A DNA stretch of 64,000 nucleotides from Achromobacter arsenitoxydans SY8 (GCF_000236785.1 NZ_AGUF01000031.1:31591-95590), one strand, 5' to 3'. Counted from the first letter of the stretch, positions 37,924 through 47,674 are shown. Notes: generated by a model not told the origin, from the sequence alone. Numbers and translations: made by a program.

Positions 37924-38607
37924 ATGAAAGCCGTATTCAAGATCAACGACGCCAATCCCCGCCAGGTGGAAGTCGACTTCAACTCCGTGATCGTGGCGGG
38001 CTGGGCCGGCCGCGACATGGCCGCCATCGAGCACCACATCGAGGAACTGGCCGCCATCGGCGTGCCGCGCCCGACCAGCGTGCCGCTGTACTACCGCATC
38101 GCCGAGAACCAGCTCACGCAGTCCGCGAACGTACAGGCGCTGGGCCTGGAATCGTCGGGCGAAGTCGAGACCTTCGTGTTCGCCGTGGACGGCGAGATGT
38201 ACGTCAGCATTGCCTCGGACCACACCGACCGCAAGCTGGAGACGGTCAGCGTGGCCATGTCCAAGCAGGTTTGCGTCAAGCCGGTGGCGACCGAAGCCTG
38301 GCGCCTGGCCGACGTGGCCGCGCACTGGGACGAGCTGGTCATCCGTTCCTACATCGTCGAAAACGGCGAAAAGGTGCTGTACCAGGAAGGTCCGCTGTCC
38401 ACGCTGCGCACCCCTCAGGACCTGATCGCCGGCTACACCGGCGGCGCCGCCGTGCTGCCGCAAGGCGCGGGCATGACCTGCGGCACCGTGGGCGCCATCG
38501 GCGGCATTCGCGCAGCCGCGGACTTCACCATGGAACTGTTCGATCCGCGCCTGCAGCGCACGCTGCGCCACAGCTATCATGTCGAATCGCTGCCCGTGGT
38601 GGCCTGA
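37924..38607 (+). CDS. DUF2848 family protein
   Basis: A 227-residue cytosolic protein that I recognise as DUF2848. The N-terminal third forms beta strands (KAVFKINDANPRQVEVDF); the middle has VPLYYRIAENQLTQS, and the end is glycine-rich (GAGMTCGTVGAIGG). No known catalytic motif is evident. AGGACTGATATG places the ATG at 37924 sensibly. In this genome it lies between the TRAP permease and an amidase, and members are commonly seen with such catabolic genes, so it is likely to act on the imported compound. The reaction is unknown. Confidence 0.85.
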   Translation: MKAVFKINDANPRQVEVDFNSVIVAGWAGRDMAAIEHHIEELAAIGVPRPTSVPLYYRIAENQLTQSANVQALGLESSGEVETFVFAVDGEMYVSIASDHTDRKLETVSVAMSKQVCVKPVATEAWRLADVAAHWDELVIRSYIVENGEKVLYQEGPLSTLRTPQDLIAGYTGGAAVLPQGAGMTCGTVGAIGGIRAAADFTMELFDPRLQRTLRHSYHVESLPVVA

Positions 38608-38695
38608 TACCGGCCGCGCACGGCATTGATCACCAGGCGCTTGCCGTTCGGTTGCGCCTGTCCGCACTTTTACGCCGCCAGGCGGCATTAGGACA

Positions 38696-40048
38696 ATGAT
38701 GGTTTCGACCCTGAATGATCTGACCTTGGCCCTGAGCGAGGGCCGCAGCACCTCCGTCGAATTGACCGAAGCCGCGCTGGCGCGCGCCCAGGACGCGGCG
38801 GGCGAGGGCGCCCGCGTGTTCACCAAGCTGTATGCGGAATCCGCGCTGGCGCAGGCGCGCGCGTCCGACACCTTGCGCGCGGCCGGCATCGTCCGTTCCG
38901 CCGTTGAAGGCTTGCCCATCAGCATCAAAGACCTGTTCGACATCGAAGGCGAGACGACGATGGCCGGCTCGGTGGCGCGCGAGGGCGAGCCCGTGGCCGA
39001 CGAGAACGCCGAGGTCGTGCAGCGCCTGATCGCGGCGGGCGCCGTCATCATCGGTCGCACCAACATGACCGAATTCGCCTATTCGGGCCTGGGCATCAAT
39101 CCGCATTACGGCACGCCTCTGAATCCCTATGACCGCGCCACGGGCCGCATCCCCGGGGGTTCGTCGTCGGGCGCCGCGGTGTCGGTGGCGGACGGCATGG
39201 CCGTGGCCGGCATCGGTTCGGACACCGGCGGCTCTGTGCGTATTCCCGCCGCCCTGTGCGGCCTTACCGGCTTCAAGCCCAGCGCCTGGCGCGTGTCCAT
39301 GAAGGGCGTGCTGCCGCTGTCGGCCAACCTGGATTCCATCGGCCCCATCGCGGCCAGCGTGCGCTGCTGCGCCGAGCTGGACGCCATCCTGTCGGGCGAT
39401 GGCGGTCCGGTGCCCCAGCCGCTGCCCGTGCGCGGCTTGCGCCTGGCCATCCCGACCAAGCTGGCGCTGGACGCCATGGACAAGCACGTGTCCGACACCT
39501 TCGCGGCGGCCGTGCAGCGCTTGCAGGACGCGGGCGCACTGGTCGACCGCATCGAGATTCCGGAATTCGCCGAGCTGGCCGCCATCAACAGCAAGGGCGG
39601 CTTCACAGCCGCCGAGGCCTGGGCCTGGCACCGCGACCTCATCGCGCGCGCCGGCAAGCGCTACGATCCGCGCGTGGTGTCGCGCATCATGCGCGGCCAG
39701 GACATGACGGCGGCGGATTACCTGGACCTGCTGGACGCGCGCGAAGCGTGGGTCGCGGCGGTGGACCACCGCATCGCGGGCTACGACGCCCTGATCATGC
39801 CCACCACGCCCATCGTGGCGCCGGCGGTGGCGGACCTGCAGGCTTCCGATGACGCCTATTACGCCGCCAACGGCCTGATCCTGCGCAATCCCACCCTGAT
39901 CAATTTCCTGGACGGCTGCGCGCTGTCGCTGCCTTGCCATGCGCCGGGCAGCGCGCCGGTCGGCCTGATGATTGCGGGCAGCAATGGCGCTGACCGCCGG
40001 ATCCTGGGCATCGGCCTGGCGGTGGAAGACCTGTACGCCGGTCGCTGA
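38696..40048 (+). CDS. Amidase signature family hydrolase
   Basis: A 450-residue enzyme with the complete Ser-cisSer-Lys triad: K78 in [10 protein letters not shown], cis-Ser S156 in PGGSSSGAA, and the nucleophile S180 in [12 protein letters not shown]. Such enzymes cleave amides, carbamoyl or urea-type bonds, or act in tRNA amidation as GatA. No gatB or gatC gene is adjacent and the context is catabolic, so a small-amide hydrolase is most likely. No signal peptide. It lies between DUF2848 and DUF1445 genes, on the same strand with small gaps (88 and 34 bases). Confidence 0.92.
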   Translation: MMVSTLNDLTLALSEGRSTSVELTEAALARAQDAAGEGARVFTKLYAESALAQARASDTLRAAGIVRSAVEGLPISIKDLFDIEGETTMAGSVAREGEPVADENAEVVQRLIAAGAVIIGRTNMTEFAYSGLGINPHYGTPLNPYDRATGRIPGGSSSGAAVSVADGMAVAGIGSDTGGSVRIPAALCGLTGFKPSAWRVSMKGVLPLSANLDSIGPIAASVRCCAELDAILSGDGGPVPQPLPVRGLRLAIPTKLALDAMDKHVSDTFAAAVQRLQDAGALVDRIEIPEFAELAAINSKGGFTAAEAWAWHRDLIARAGKRYDPRVVSRIMRGQDMTAADYLDLLDAREAWVAAVDHRIAGYDALIMPTTPIVAPAVADLQASDDAYYAANGLILRNPTLINFLDGCALSLPCHAPGSAPVGLMIAGSNGADRRILGIGLAVEDLYAGR

Positions 40049-40082
40049 TCGTCCTTCAAGCAACTGCAACAAGAGAGTTCCC

Positions 40083-40889
40083 ATGGCTGACGCCGATCAA
40101 GTTCGTAATAGCGTCGCGCTGGCCCGCAAGGCCCGCCTGGACGCGCGCAGCGGGCGCCTGACCGGGCCCACCGCGAATCTGGCGCCCGGGCACGTGCAGG
40201 CCAACCTGGCGATCCTGCCGCGCGCGCTGGCGGCGGATTTCCTGCATTTCTGCCAGCGCAATCCCAAGCCTTGCCCCTTGCTGGCCATGTCCGAGCCGGG
40301 CGATCCGTCGCTGCCGGAACTGGGTGCGGATATCGACATCCGTACCGACATTCCGCGCTATCGCGTCTGGAAAAACGGCGAGCTGGTCGCCGAGCCCACC
40401 GACGTGCGCGACATCTGGCGCGACGACCTGGTGTCGTTCCTGATCGGATGTTCGTTTTCGTTTGAAGAGGCGATGCTGGACAACGGCCTGCCGGTGCGTC
40501 ACATCGAGCAGGGCAGCAACGTGCCGATGTACCGGACCAACATCCCCACGCAGCCTGCGGGCGTGTTCGGCGGTCCGCTCGTGGTGTCCATGCGGCCGCT
40601 GAAGGCCGCGGACGCCATCCGCGCCATCCAGGTCACCTCGCGGTTCCCGTCGGTGCACGGTGCGCCGGTGCACATCGGGGACCCATCGCTCATCGGGATC
40701 TCGGACATCAATCGTCCCGACTATGGCGACCCGGTGGAGATCCGGCCGGGCGAGATGCCCGTTTTCTGGGCTTGCGGCGTCACGCCGCAATCCGTGGTGG
40801 CGGCCGTGCGGCCCGATTTCTGCATCACGCATGCGCCCGGCCACATGCTGGTTACCGACCTGATCAACAGCCGCATGGCCATGCTGTAG
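40083..40889 (+). CDS. DUF1445/YcsI family putative hydro-lyase (D-glutamate cyclase-like)
   Basis: A 268-residue cytosolic protein with the family blocks [37 protein letters not shown] and [12 protein letters not shown], and a late [12 protein letters not shown]. The family (Pfam DUF1445) includes B. subtilis YcsI, encoded with 5-oxoprolinase genes, and the mammalian D-glutamate cyclase contains a related domain. Many annotations read putative hydro-lyase. The conserved cysteines and the AMSEPGDP loop could form the active site. It is the last gene of the TRAP-amidase operon, 34 bases after the amidase, and is followed by a hairpin. Confidence 0.85.
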   Translation: MADADQVRNSVALARKARLDARSGRLTGPTANLAPGHVQANLAILPRALAADFLHFCQRNPKPCPLLAMSEPGDPSLPELGADIDIRTDIPRYRVWKNGELVAEPTDVRDIWRDDLVSFLIGCSFSFEEAMLDNGLPVRHIEQGSNVPMYRTNIPTQPAGVFGGPLVVSMRPLKAADAIRAIQVTSRFPSVHGAPVHIGDPSLIGISDINRPDYGDPVEIRPGEMPVFWACGVTPQSVVAAVRPDFCITHAPGHMLVTDLINSRMAML

Positions 40890-40896
40890 CCGCCAT

Positions 40897-40918
40897 GGAC
40901 GGGCCGCTGGGCCCGTCC
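40897..40918 (+). terminator. Stem-loop ending the TRAP-amidase operon
   Basis: GGACGGGCC (40897-40905) pairs perfectly with 40910-40918 around GCTG, 8 bases past the DUF1445 stop. There is no T run, so efficiency is uncertain. Confidence 0.5.
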
Positions 40919-40958
40919 TGAGCAACCCGGGCAGGCGTGCGTTTGCCCTTACTGCGAT

Positions 40959-42302
40959 TCACGGCGTTGCCGGCATGGGCCTCAGCGCGCGCATCCGTTC
41001 CTCGATGCGCTGTTCGTAGTCAGGGGGAAAAGTCCAGAAGCGCATGCCCTGCGGCGTAAACGCTTCCTGCAATCCGCGTTCGGCCGGCGGCTTGTGCCAC
41101 AGGAATTGCATCAGCACGTCGCTGCTGACCCAGGCGTTGGTGAACCAGAAACTGTGGGCGCGGCGGTGCAGGTCCGGGATGTTGCGGGGGTCCACGCGGA
41201 TCATGTCGAAGTTCAGGCGCTGCGAGGCCGCATTGACGAACTCGATCTGCTCTTCGGTGAGATCGTCCGCGCTGGGCCGGCCGGCCCGAGATGCGCGCTG
41301 GTGCCTTGCGGCGAACCTCAGCGCGCGGTCGCCCAGGTTGGCGCCCAGGCTTACCCGTTCCGTCAGGTCGATGTACTGCCGCAGGTCCGTCACGAAACGA
41401 TAGGTGTCTTCATCGGGCGCGGCGAAATAGATCTGCCCCAGGCGCAGCCGCGCGCGCAGCGCTTCGCGGGATTCGCCTTCTTGCGGGCGGGCCAGCGTGG
41501 CCAGCCCTTCGCTGGCGATCCGTGCGCCCGCGCTGAAGGCCAGGATATTGATGTGCTCGGCGTTTGTGTTGCGGGCAAGCATCTCGATGAGCCGCGCGAA
41601 CGCCGGCACCGACGCCCGCGCCGAGCGCACGTCGGTCGCATAGGACAGCAGGCTGCCCGCCGACGGCCACAGGAACGCCAGCACGACGGCCTGGCGCCCC
41701 GTGAAATGATGGAACTGCGCAGCTTGCGCCGTGCCGCGCCAGACGGCGTTGTTGAAGCCGTGCACGTAGACGATCAGATCCCGGTGCTGGCTGACGTCGA
41801 GCGCCTTGTTGATGACCCCGAATAACGCCTGTGCTTCGGGCGAGTTCTCGGCGTCGCTTTGCGGGGGGAGGGCGACCAGCTCTTCCATGCGCTCCAGGCT
41901 CAGCACTGGCCGGCCGCGCTGGCTGGGCGACGTGGACAGCTGGCGCAACTGCTCCCAACTCAGCGTGCCGTCGCCGACCTGGACCTTCGCCACGCCCAGG
42001 CGCAGGGTGTCGCTGGGGAAGATGGAATAGAACGGCTGGCGCGATTCGATGATGACCGCGCGATTCGTGGCGTACAGCAGCGGAATGGAAGTGCTGTCGC
42101 CGTTGGCTTCATTGAGCTCGAAGGGATCGGGCTGGCCAGTCGTGAACTTGACCGGCGTGGGCATGAGCTGCACCGGCGACGAGCAGGCCGCCAGCAACGC
42201 TACGGCCGCCAACGCCAGTGATATCCCGGCCGCACGCAGCAGGCGGGCGGGGGACGTGAACGCGCGGACAGCGAAAAGGCTCATGCGGCAGGCCCGGTTC
42301 AT
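40959..42302 (-). CDS. Lipoprotein alpha/beta hydrolase (DUF900-like)
   Basis: A 447-residue protein with an N-terminal lipobox LLAACSS and the DUF900 hydrolase pattern: YVHGFNNAVW (oxyanion and strand region), FLWPSAGSL, and NILAFSAGARI, whose serine is the nucleophile elbow (G-x-S-x-G variant, FSAG). An acidic residue and a late HR(R)AHSFWF histidine region could complete the triad. The enzyme's substrate is unknown. Start 42302 or 42284 both give a plausible signal sequence with the lipobox cysteine near 40. It is a single gene upstream of the porin on the same strand. Confidence 0.85.
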   Translation of the reverse strand: MNRACRMSLFAVRAFTSPARLLRAAGISLALAAVALLAACSSPVQLMPTPVKFTTGQPDPFELNEANGDSTSIPLLYATNRAVIIESRQPFYSIFPSDTLRLGVAKVQVGDGTLSWEQLRQLSTSPSQRGRPVLSLERMEELVALPPQSDAENSPEAQALFGVINKALDVSQHRDLIVYVHGFNNAVWRGTAQAAQFHHFTGRQAVVLAFLWPSAGSLLSYATDVRSARASVPAFARLIEMLARNTNAEHINILAFSAGARIASEGLATLARPQEGESREALRARLRLGQIYFAAPDEDTYRFVTDLRQYIDLTERVSLGANLGDRALRFAARHQRASRAGRPSADDLTEEQIEFVNAASQRLNFDMIRVDPRNIPDLHRRAHSFWFTNAWVSSDVLMQFLWHKPPAERGLQEAFTPQGMRFWTFPPDYEQRIEERMRALRPMPATP

Positions 42303-42433
42303 GTTGGGAGATCGGCGCCGGGCTTGCGGGGTTGGCAAGGTCGGCAGCCACCGTCATTCCAGTAAAAACGGCGAACGCATGCGGGGGATTTTCGCTGGGG
42401 TTGGTGGGGGGGGCAAGGGGGGAAAGTTAGCTG

Positions 42434-42460
42434 GTGTCAGACACGCAAGGTGTCTGACAC
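42434..42460. repeat. REP-like palindrome GTGTCAGACAC
   Basis: GTGTCAGACAC (42434-42444) pairs perfectly with 42450-42460 around GCAAG, 9 bases from the porin stop codon. No T run follows on either strand, so it is not a classic terminator. The sequence resembles the TGTCAGACACC-type intergenic palindromes that I recall from Bordetella/Achromobacter genomes. This copy is alone in the window. Confidence 0.6.
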
Positions 42461-42468
42461 GCAGGCGC

Positions 42469-43539
42469 TTAGAAAATGTGCCTGAACCCCACCGCGGCTC
42501 CAACCTGATTGCTCTTGCCCGTGATTTCACCGCTGGCGGCGTCGCTGACCTTGTTCCAGTCCACGGTGCCGTACAGCTGCGAGCGCTTGGACAGCGCGTA
42601 TTCGGCCACGGCGACCAGCGCGTAGCGCTTGCCCTTGTCGCCTTCCTCGACCACGTTCTCGCTGCGGTCGTAGTAGGCGGCGCCCGTGATGGCCCAGCGC
42701 GGCGTGGCCTGCCAGGTCACGCCGGTGAAGTACCCGTTGTCCTTGCGGTCCAGGCTGGCGGTGGTGGTGCCGCCCATGACGCCGTTGACCCAGCCGGTTT
42801 CGTCGCGGCCATTGAAATAGCCCGCGAACACCTTGACGGAGTCGAACTGGTAAGAGGCGTTCAGGTTCCAGACGCGCTGGCGCAGGTCGGAGTCGGTGCC
42901 GGCATAGGTCTGCTGCCAGGCGGCGCCCAGGCCCAATTGGCCGATGGTGTAGCGCAGGCTGGCGCCGTACTGCTGGCCGGCCTTGTGGTCGTCCCAGTCT
43001 TCGCCGTTGGCCCAGGACGCCGCCACGGCCAGGTTGCCGAAGGTGTTGGCGTACTTGGTCATGTTGTTGGTGCGCACGCGCGACATGGCGGCGGGCAGCC
43101 AGGCGTTCTGGTCGTAGTTGCCGACGGTCAGCGGGTCGAAGTAGTCCGCCAGCAGGTCGAACATCGGGGTGTTCTGCAGGCCCAGCGTCAGGGTGCCGAT
43201 GCCGCCGCCGTCCAGGCCCACGTAGGCCAGGCGGCTGAAGGCCTTGGTCGTGTCGGAGCCCCTGCCGTTCTGCAGATTGACGCCGTTTTCCAGGCGGAAG
43301 AAGGCGCGGTTGCCGCCGCCCAGGTCTTCGGAGCCGCGCAGGCCCCAGCGGCTGTTGGAGATGGCACCGTTTTCCATGGACACGCGGCTGCCGTCTTCGC
43401 CTACGCTACCCGCGCTGGTGCTGAGGTAGCGGATGCTGACGTCGGCGATGCCGTACAGGGTGACACTGGTTTCGGCGCTGGCGGCGCCGGCGGCCATGCC
43501 AAGGCTGGCCGCGGCCAGCGTTAAGGGGATGTATTTCAC
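42469..43539 (-). CDS. General trimeric porin (Burkholderiales type)
   Basis: A 356-residue outer-membrane porin with a signal peptide ending in GAASAE. The mature start TSVTLYGIADVSIRYL, the PEFRIMNG-like constriction loop region and the terminal phenylalanine in VGFRHIF are typical of the porin_4 group that allows diffusion of small hydrophilic solutes. FRLENGVNLQNGRG is the family loop 1-strand. It is monocistronic, with an ATG preceded by AAGGAG-like AGGAGTCC on the minus strand. It lies between the lipoprotein hydrolase and a TRAP operon on the same strand. Confidence 0.95.
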   Translation of the reverse strand: MKYIPLTLAAASLGMAAGAASAETSVTLYGIADVSIRYLSTSAGSVGEDGSRVSMENGAISNSRWGLRGSEDLGGGNRAFFRLENGVNLQNGRGSDTTKAFSRLAYVGLDGGGIGTLTLGLQNTPMFDLLADYFDPLTVGNYDQNAWLPAAMSRVRTNNMTKYANTFGNLAVAASWANGEDWDDHKAGQQYGASLRYTIGQLGLGAAWQQTYAGTDSDLRQRVWNLNASYQFDSVKVFAGYFNGRDETGWVNGVMGGTTTASLDRKDNGYFTGVTWQATPRWAITGAAYYDRSENVVEEGDKGKRYALVAVAEYALSKRSQLYGTVDWNKVSDAASGEITGKSNQVGAAVGFRHIF

Positions 43540-43719
43540 TCAGGACTCCTTCCCAGCGCACTGGGTCACGAGAAAATTTCGCTACGCGGCGCCGGAGCGG
43601 GGCCGCCACATGAGTCTAGAAAACTCCGGGAAGTTCGGAAATCGGATGAGTTCGAACTTCTCAGTGAATCAGGGGTGTCGAACGCTCAAGAAGCGATTGC
43701 GCAGCGTGGAAAAAAAATA

Positions 43720-43743
43720 AGCCCCGTCCCAGAGGACGGGGCT
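43720..43743 (-). terminator. Terminator of the second TRAP operon
   Basis: AGCCCCGTCC (43720-43729) pairs perfectly with 43734-43743 across a 4-base loop. On the minus strand it is followed by TATTTTTTTTCC, a strong T run. It lies 27 bases past the dctM stop. Confidence 0.93.
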
Positions 43744-43769
43744 CTGCGCCGGTCAGGCGATTTAACGGC

Positions 43770-45071
43770 CTATAGCGTCATGTGCTGCGGCAGCCAGGTG
43801 GCGATGCCGGGCAGGGCATACAGCAGCAGCACGGCCAGGGTCATCAGGAAGAACATGGGCAGCGACGCGCGCGCGATGTAGGGCAGCTCCCGTCCGCTCA
43901 TACCAGACAGAACGAAGAGGTTGAAGCCCACGGGCGGCGTGATCTGGGCCATTTCCACCACGAACACGACGAAAATGCCGAACCAGATCAGGTCGATCCC
44001 GGCGGCCTGGACCGTCGGCAGCAACACGCCCATGGTCAGCACCACGATGGAGATGCCGTCCAGGAAGCAGCCGAGCACGATGAAGAACACCATCAGCGCC
44101 ATGATCAGGCCGAACTGGGACAGGCCCAGGCTGCCGATCCATTCCGCCAGCGCACGCGGCAGGCCGATGTAGCCCATGGCCAGCGTCAGGAACTGCGCGC
44201 CCGCCAGGATCAGCGCGATCATGCAATACAGCCGGGTGGCGCCCAGCAGCGATTGCATGAAGGTGGAGCGGTTCAGTGAGCCCTGCAGCGCCGACAGGAA
44301 CAGCGCGCCCACCACACCGACGGCCGCCGCTTCGGTGGCGGTGGCGATGCCGGCGTAGATCGACCCCAGCACCGCGCCGATCAGCAGCAGCACGGGGATC
44401 AGGTGCCGCGAGCGCGACAGCTTTTCCATGAACGTCAGGCCGGGGTCGGCAGCCGGCACCTCGCCGGGATTGCGAATGGCCCACCAGGCGATGTAGCCCA
44501 TGAACAGCAGCGCCAGCAGGATGCCAGGCAAGATGCCCGCGATGAACAGCTTGGCGATGGATACGTCCGCCGCCACGCCATACACGATCATGATGATCGA
44601 CGGGGGGATCAGCAGCCCCAGGGTGCCGGCGCCCGACAGCGTGCCCAGGATCTTCTCCTCGGGGTAGCCGCGGCGCGTCAGCTCCGGGATGGTCATCTTG
44701 CCGACCGTGGCGCACGTGGCCGCCGATGAACCCGACACGGCCGCGAAAATCGCGCAGCCGATCACGTTCGTGTGCAGCAGCCGGCCGGGCAGCCGGTTGA
44801 GCCAAGGCGCAAGCCCCTTGAACAGGTCTTCGGACAGGCGGGTGCGGAACAGGATTTCTCCCATCCACAGGAAGAGCGGCAGGGCGGTCAGCGTCCAGCT
44901 GGAAGAAGCGCCCCAGATCGTGACGGCCATGGCGTCGCCGGCGGGGCGGCTGGAGAAGATCTCCATGCCGATCCACGCCGTGCCCGCCAGTGTCAGTCCG
45001 ACCCAGACCCCGCAGCCAAGCAGGACGAAGATCGAAACGACCAATAGGGTGATGACGAGAAGTTCATTCAT
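43770..45071 (-). CDS. TRAP transporter large membrane subunit (DctM family), second system
   Basis: A 433-residue, multi-helix DctM protein. The conserved blocks are AVSGSSAATCATVGKM, GAGTLGLLIPPSIIMIVYG and ITPPVGFNLFVL. The start at 45071 overlaps the dctQ stop by 8 bases, so translation is coupled. It is the last gene in the minus-strand dctP-dctQ-dctM operon and is followed by a strong terminator. It is distinct in sequence from the other DctM (36568-37851), so the two systems are not recent duplicates. Confidence 0.96.
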   Translation of the reverse strand: MNELLVITLLVVSIFVLLGCGVWVGLTLAGTAWIGMEIFSSRPAGDAMAVTIWGASSSWTLTALPLFLWMGEILFRTRLSEDLFKGLAPWLNRLPGRLLHTNVIGCAIFAAVSGSSAATCATVGKMTIPELTRRGYPEEKILGTLSGAGTLGLLIPPSIIMIVYGVAADVSIAKLFIAGILPGILLALLFMGYIAWWAIRNPGEVPAADPGLTFMEKLSRSRHLIPVLLLIGAVLGSIYAGIATATEAAAVGVVGALFLSALQGSLNRSTFMQSLLGATRLYCMIALILAGAQFLTLAMGYIGLPRALAEWIGSLGLSQFGLIMALMVFFIVLGCFLDGISIVVLTMGVLLPTVQAAGIDLIWFGIFVVFVVEMAQITPPVGFNLFVLSGMSGRELPYIARASLPMFFLMTLAVLLLYALPGIATWLPQHMTL

Positions 45072-45564
45072 GGGTTTGCTGCGAAGTGGCGGCGGCCAGG
45101 CCGCGCGAACGGCGGACCAGTTCGTCGACAAGCGCGACGAAGAACAGGATCGTGCCCACGGCCATGGTCGTCTGGGGAATCCAGAGCGGCGTGGCGTCGT
45201 TGGACGTCGAGATGTCGTTGAACAGCCAGGAGTCGTAGGTCAGCTTGACGCTGAAGAAGGCAAAGGCGGCGGCCAGCAGGCAGCCGACGGCCAGGGCGAA
45301 GATGTCCAGCCGGCGGCTGCCTGCGGGAGCCAGCGAATTCAGCAGCAGCGTCACGCGGATGTGCTCGCCGTGCTTGAACGTGCTGGCCAGCGCCAGGAAG
45401 CCAGCTGCGGCCATGAAGTACCCGGCATAGGCGTCCGTGCCGGGAATGTTGAAACTGAGCTGGCGGGCGATGATCGCCGCCAGCACCGAGACCAGCACGC
45501 CTATCGTGCACAGGCCGGCCAGGAGGCCGGCCGCGCCGTACAGGCTATCTAGAAAACGGCGCAT
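45064..45564 (-). CDS. TRAP transporter small membrane subunit (DctQ family), second system
   Basis: A 166-residue inner-membrane protein with four hydrophobic helices, FNIPGTDAYAGYFMAAAGFLALASTFKHGEHIRV around helix 2 (motif TFKHGEHIRV), and TPLWIPQTTMAVG near helix 4, the DctQ pattern. It lies 7 bases after dctP and overlaps dctM. Confidence 0.92.
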   Translation of the reverse strand: MRRFLDSLYGAAGLLAGLCTIGVLVSVLAAIIARQLSFNIPGTDAYAGYFMAAAGFLALASTFKHGEHIRVTLLLNSLAPAGSRRLDIFALAVGCLLAAAFAFFSVKLTYDSWLFNDISTSNDATPLWIPQTTMAVGTILFFVALVDELVRRSRGLAAATSQQTHE

Positions 45565-45571
45565 GGCGATA

Positions 45572-46546
45572 TCACTGCTTCTTGTAGGCGTCGATCATGG
45601 CCTGGCCGTCCGCGCCGGCCTTCTTGAGCCAGTCGTCCAGCATGCGCTTGCCGATCACGCTCAGGCCTTCCTTGAGCTCAACCGTGGGCGCGATGGTTTC
45701 CATGCCGTTCTTGGCCAGTTCGGCCTGATACCACTTGTTCTTTTCCTGCGACAGCTTCCAGCCGCGTTCTTCGGCCTGCGCGCCGGCCTTCTTCAGGGCT
45801 TCCTGCGTGGCCGGATCCAGGGCGTCGAAAGCCTTCTTGTTGACGATGATCGCGTTCTTGGGCAGCCAGGCCTGCGTGTCGTAGAACTTCTTGATGTACT
45901 CGTAGGTCTTGGTGTCGTAGCCGGTAGACGCGGAAGACATGTAGGAGTCGATCACGCCGGTGGCCAGCGCCTGGGCCAGTTCGGCCTGCTGCACGGTCAC
46001 GGGCTGGGCGCCGACCAGTTCGGCGATCTTGGCCGTCACCGGGCTGTAGGCGCGCCACTTCAGGCCCTTCATGTCGCTGATCTGCTTGATGTCCTTGTTG
46101 GCGAAGATGCCCTGGGGCGGCCACGCCACCGCGTACAGCAGCGTCATGCCTTGCGAGGCCAGCTTCTTTTCCAGGAATGGCTTTTGCGCCTGGTACAGCT
46201 TGAACGACGCATCGTAGCCGGTGGCCAGGAAGGGCAGGCCGTCCAGTTCGTAGACCGGGTCTTCGTTGGCAAAGTTGGTCAGCAGGATCTCGCCGATCTG
46301 CGCCTGGTTGCCTTGCACCGCGCGCTTGATTTCCGGCGCCTTGTACAGCGAGGCATTGTTGTGCAGCGTGATCTTCAGCTTGCCTTGCGACAGCGAGTCG
46401 ACGTCCTTGATGAAGGTCGTCAGGTTCTCGACGTGGAAGTTGCTCGCCGGGTAGGCGCTGGGGAGGTCCCACTTGGTCTGGGCCTGTGCGCCCGCGCTGA
46501 ATGCCAGGAGGATGCTGCCGGTCAGCAGCGAGATTTTCTTGTACAT
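45572..46546 (-). CDS. TRAP transporter solute-binding subunit (DctP family), second system
   Basis: A 324-residue exported binding protein with signal peptide ending in AGAQAQ. KWDLPSAYPASNFHVENL is typical of the DctP/TAXI-like DctP subfamily, with MKGLKWRAYSP supplying the arginine that usually holds a ligand carboxylate. The ATG at 46546 is preceded by AAGGACC at normal spacing. It is the first gene of the operon; its promoter lies in the 281-base gap before nudC. The ligand is unknown; no catabolic gene is in this operon. Confidence 0.92.
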   Translation of the reverse strand: MYKKISLLTGSILLAFSAGAQAQTKWDLPSAYPASNFHVENLTTFIKDVDSLSQGKLKITLHNNASLYKAPEIKRAVQGNQAQIGEILLTNFANEDPVYELDGLPFLATGYDASFKLYQAQKPFLEKKLASQGMTLLYAVAWPPQGIFANKDIKQISDMKGLKWRAYSPVTAKIAELVGAQPVTVQQAELAQALATGVIDSYMSSASTGYDTKTYEYIKKFYDTQAWLPKNAIIVNKKAFDALDPATQEALKKAGAQAEERGWKLSQEKNKWYQAELAKNGMETIAPTVELKEGLSVIGKRMLDDWLKKAGADGQAMIDAYKKQ

Positions 46547-46827
46547 GATGGTCCTTCTTTGCGAATGATGAAGACGGGTCTGGCCCGATAGGCATTGCGG
46601 AAAAAAGAATGCGCGGCGCGGCGTCGCGCCGCCGTAGCGCCGTGCCATTCTATGTTGCTGTGCGGTAACAAAGCGCGGGAAATCGCGCCTTTACGGGTAA
46701 TTCCTAAGGGGGCGCCGTTGCGCGTTGGTTCAAGGTTCAATGTTTCGGCCCGATGCCGTCCGCAGCGATCCGGCAGCGGCTTTTTCTTCTAAGATTGCGC
46801 AATTGCATACGTGGTGCCGAGGGCAGT

Positions 46828-47598
46828 GTGAATTTCGTTTTTCGCCGTGATGAATTGCTGGTCGAAGAATCGTCCAGCGTGTTGCCGGATACGGCGTTGT
46901 GTGAACGTATCGGCCTGCAGGCCGCAGCGCTGCAGCCGGTCTGGATGCAGGCGGGCTCCCCGTACCGCACCGCATGCGTCGATCCCGCCCTCGAAGCGCC
47001 GCACGGCTACGCGTTCAAGAAGCTGCGCTCGCTGTTTGGCGTGTTCGACGACGAAGGCATGGCGCTGGCCGGCCGCGCCTACCAGATTGCGGAATGGGCG
47101 CGCACGCACCGGTTCTGCGGCGCCTGCGGCACGCCCGCCGAACGCGTCAGCCACGAGTTCTGCCTGCGCTGCCCGTCCTGCGGCTTTTCGGCCTATCCGC
47201 GCATTTCGCCGGCCATGATGGTGCTGATCCGCAAGGGGGACAGCATCCTGCTGGCGCGCCACGCCAACTCGCCGACTGCCCGCTATACGGCGCTGGCCGG
47301 CTTCGTCGAGCCCGGCGAGTCCATCGAGCAGACCGTGCACCGCGAAATCTTCGAAGAGGTGGGGCTGAAGGTCGGCAACCTCCAGTACTTCGGCAGCCAG
47401 TCGTGGCCGTTTCCGCATTCGCTGATGGTCGCGTTCACGGCCGACTACGTGTCGGGCGACATCCGCGTCCAGGAAGACGAAATCGCCGACGCGCGCTGGT
47501 TCGGCCCGGGCGATCCCATGCCGGACATTGCCGCGCGCATTTCCATCGCCGGCTGGCTGATCCGCGCGAATCTTCCCATGGGCTGGTCGGCGCCCTGA
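46828..47598 (+). CDS. nudC: NAD+ diphosphatase NudC (Nudix)
   Basis: NudC cleaves NAD(H) to NMN and AMP and removes NAD caps from RNA. The 256-residue product has the zinc ribbon (C in FCGACG and CLRCPSCG), the SCGFSAYPRISPAMMVL segment and the Nudix box GFVEPGESIEQTVHREIFEEVG, given here as GFVEPGESIEQ and REIFEEVG, followed by SQSWPFPHSLM, which holds the NAD-specific SQPWPFPxS-like motif (here SQSWPFPHS). I chose the GTG at 46828, which gives the E. coli length (257) and has GAGGG upstream; the ATG at 46753 would add 25 residues of poor conservation. Confidence 0.94.
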   Translation: MNFVFRRDELLVEESSSVLPDTALCERIGLQAAALQPVWMQAGSPYRTACVDPALEAPHGYAFKKLRSLFGVFDDEGMALAGRAYQIAEWARTHRFCGACGTPAERVSHEFCLRCPSCGFSAYPRISPAMMVLIRKGDSILLARHANSPTARYTALAGFVEPGESIEQTVHREIFEEVGLKVGNLQYFGSQSWPFPHSLMVAFTADYVSGDIRVQEDEIADARWFGPGDPMPDIAARISIAGWLIRANLPMGWSAP

Positions 47599-47674
47599 GT
47601 CCGCCAGCACGCCTTTCCTGCTAGGGGTATTCCCTTGAAACGGGCAAATTGCCGCGGCCGGTCGCTATTTTTTA

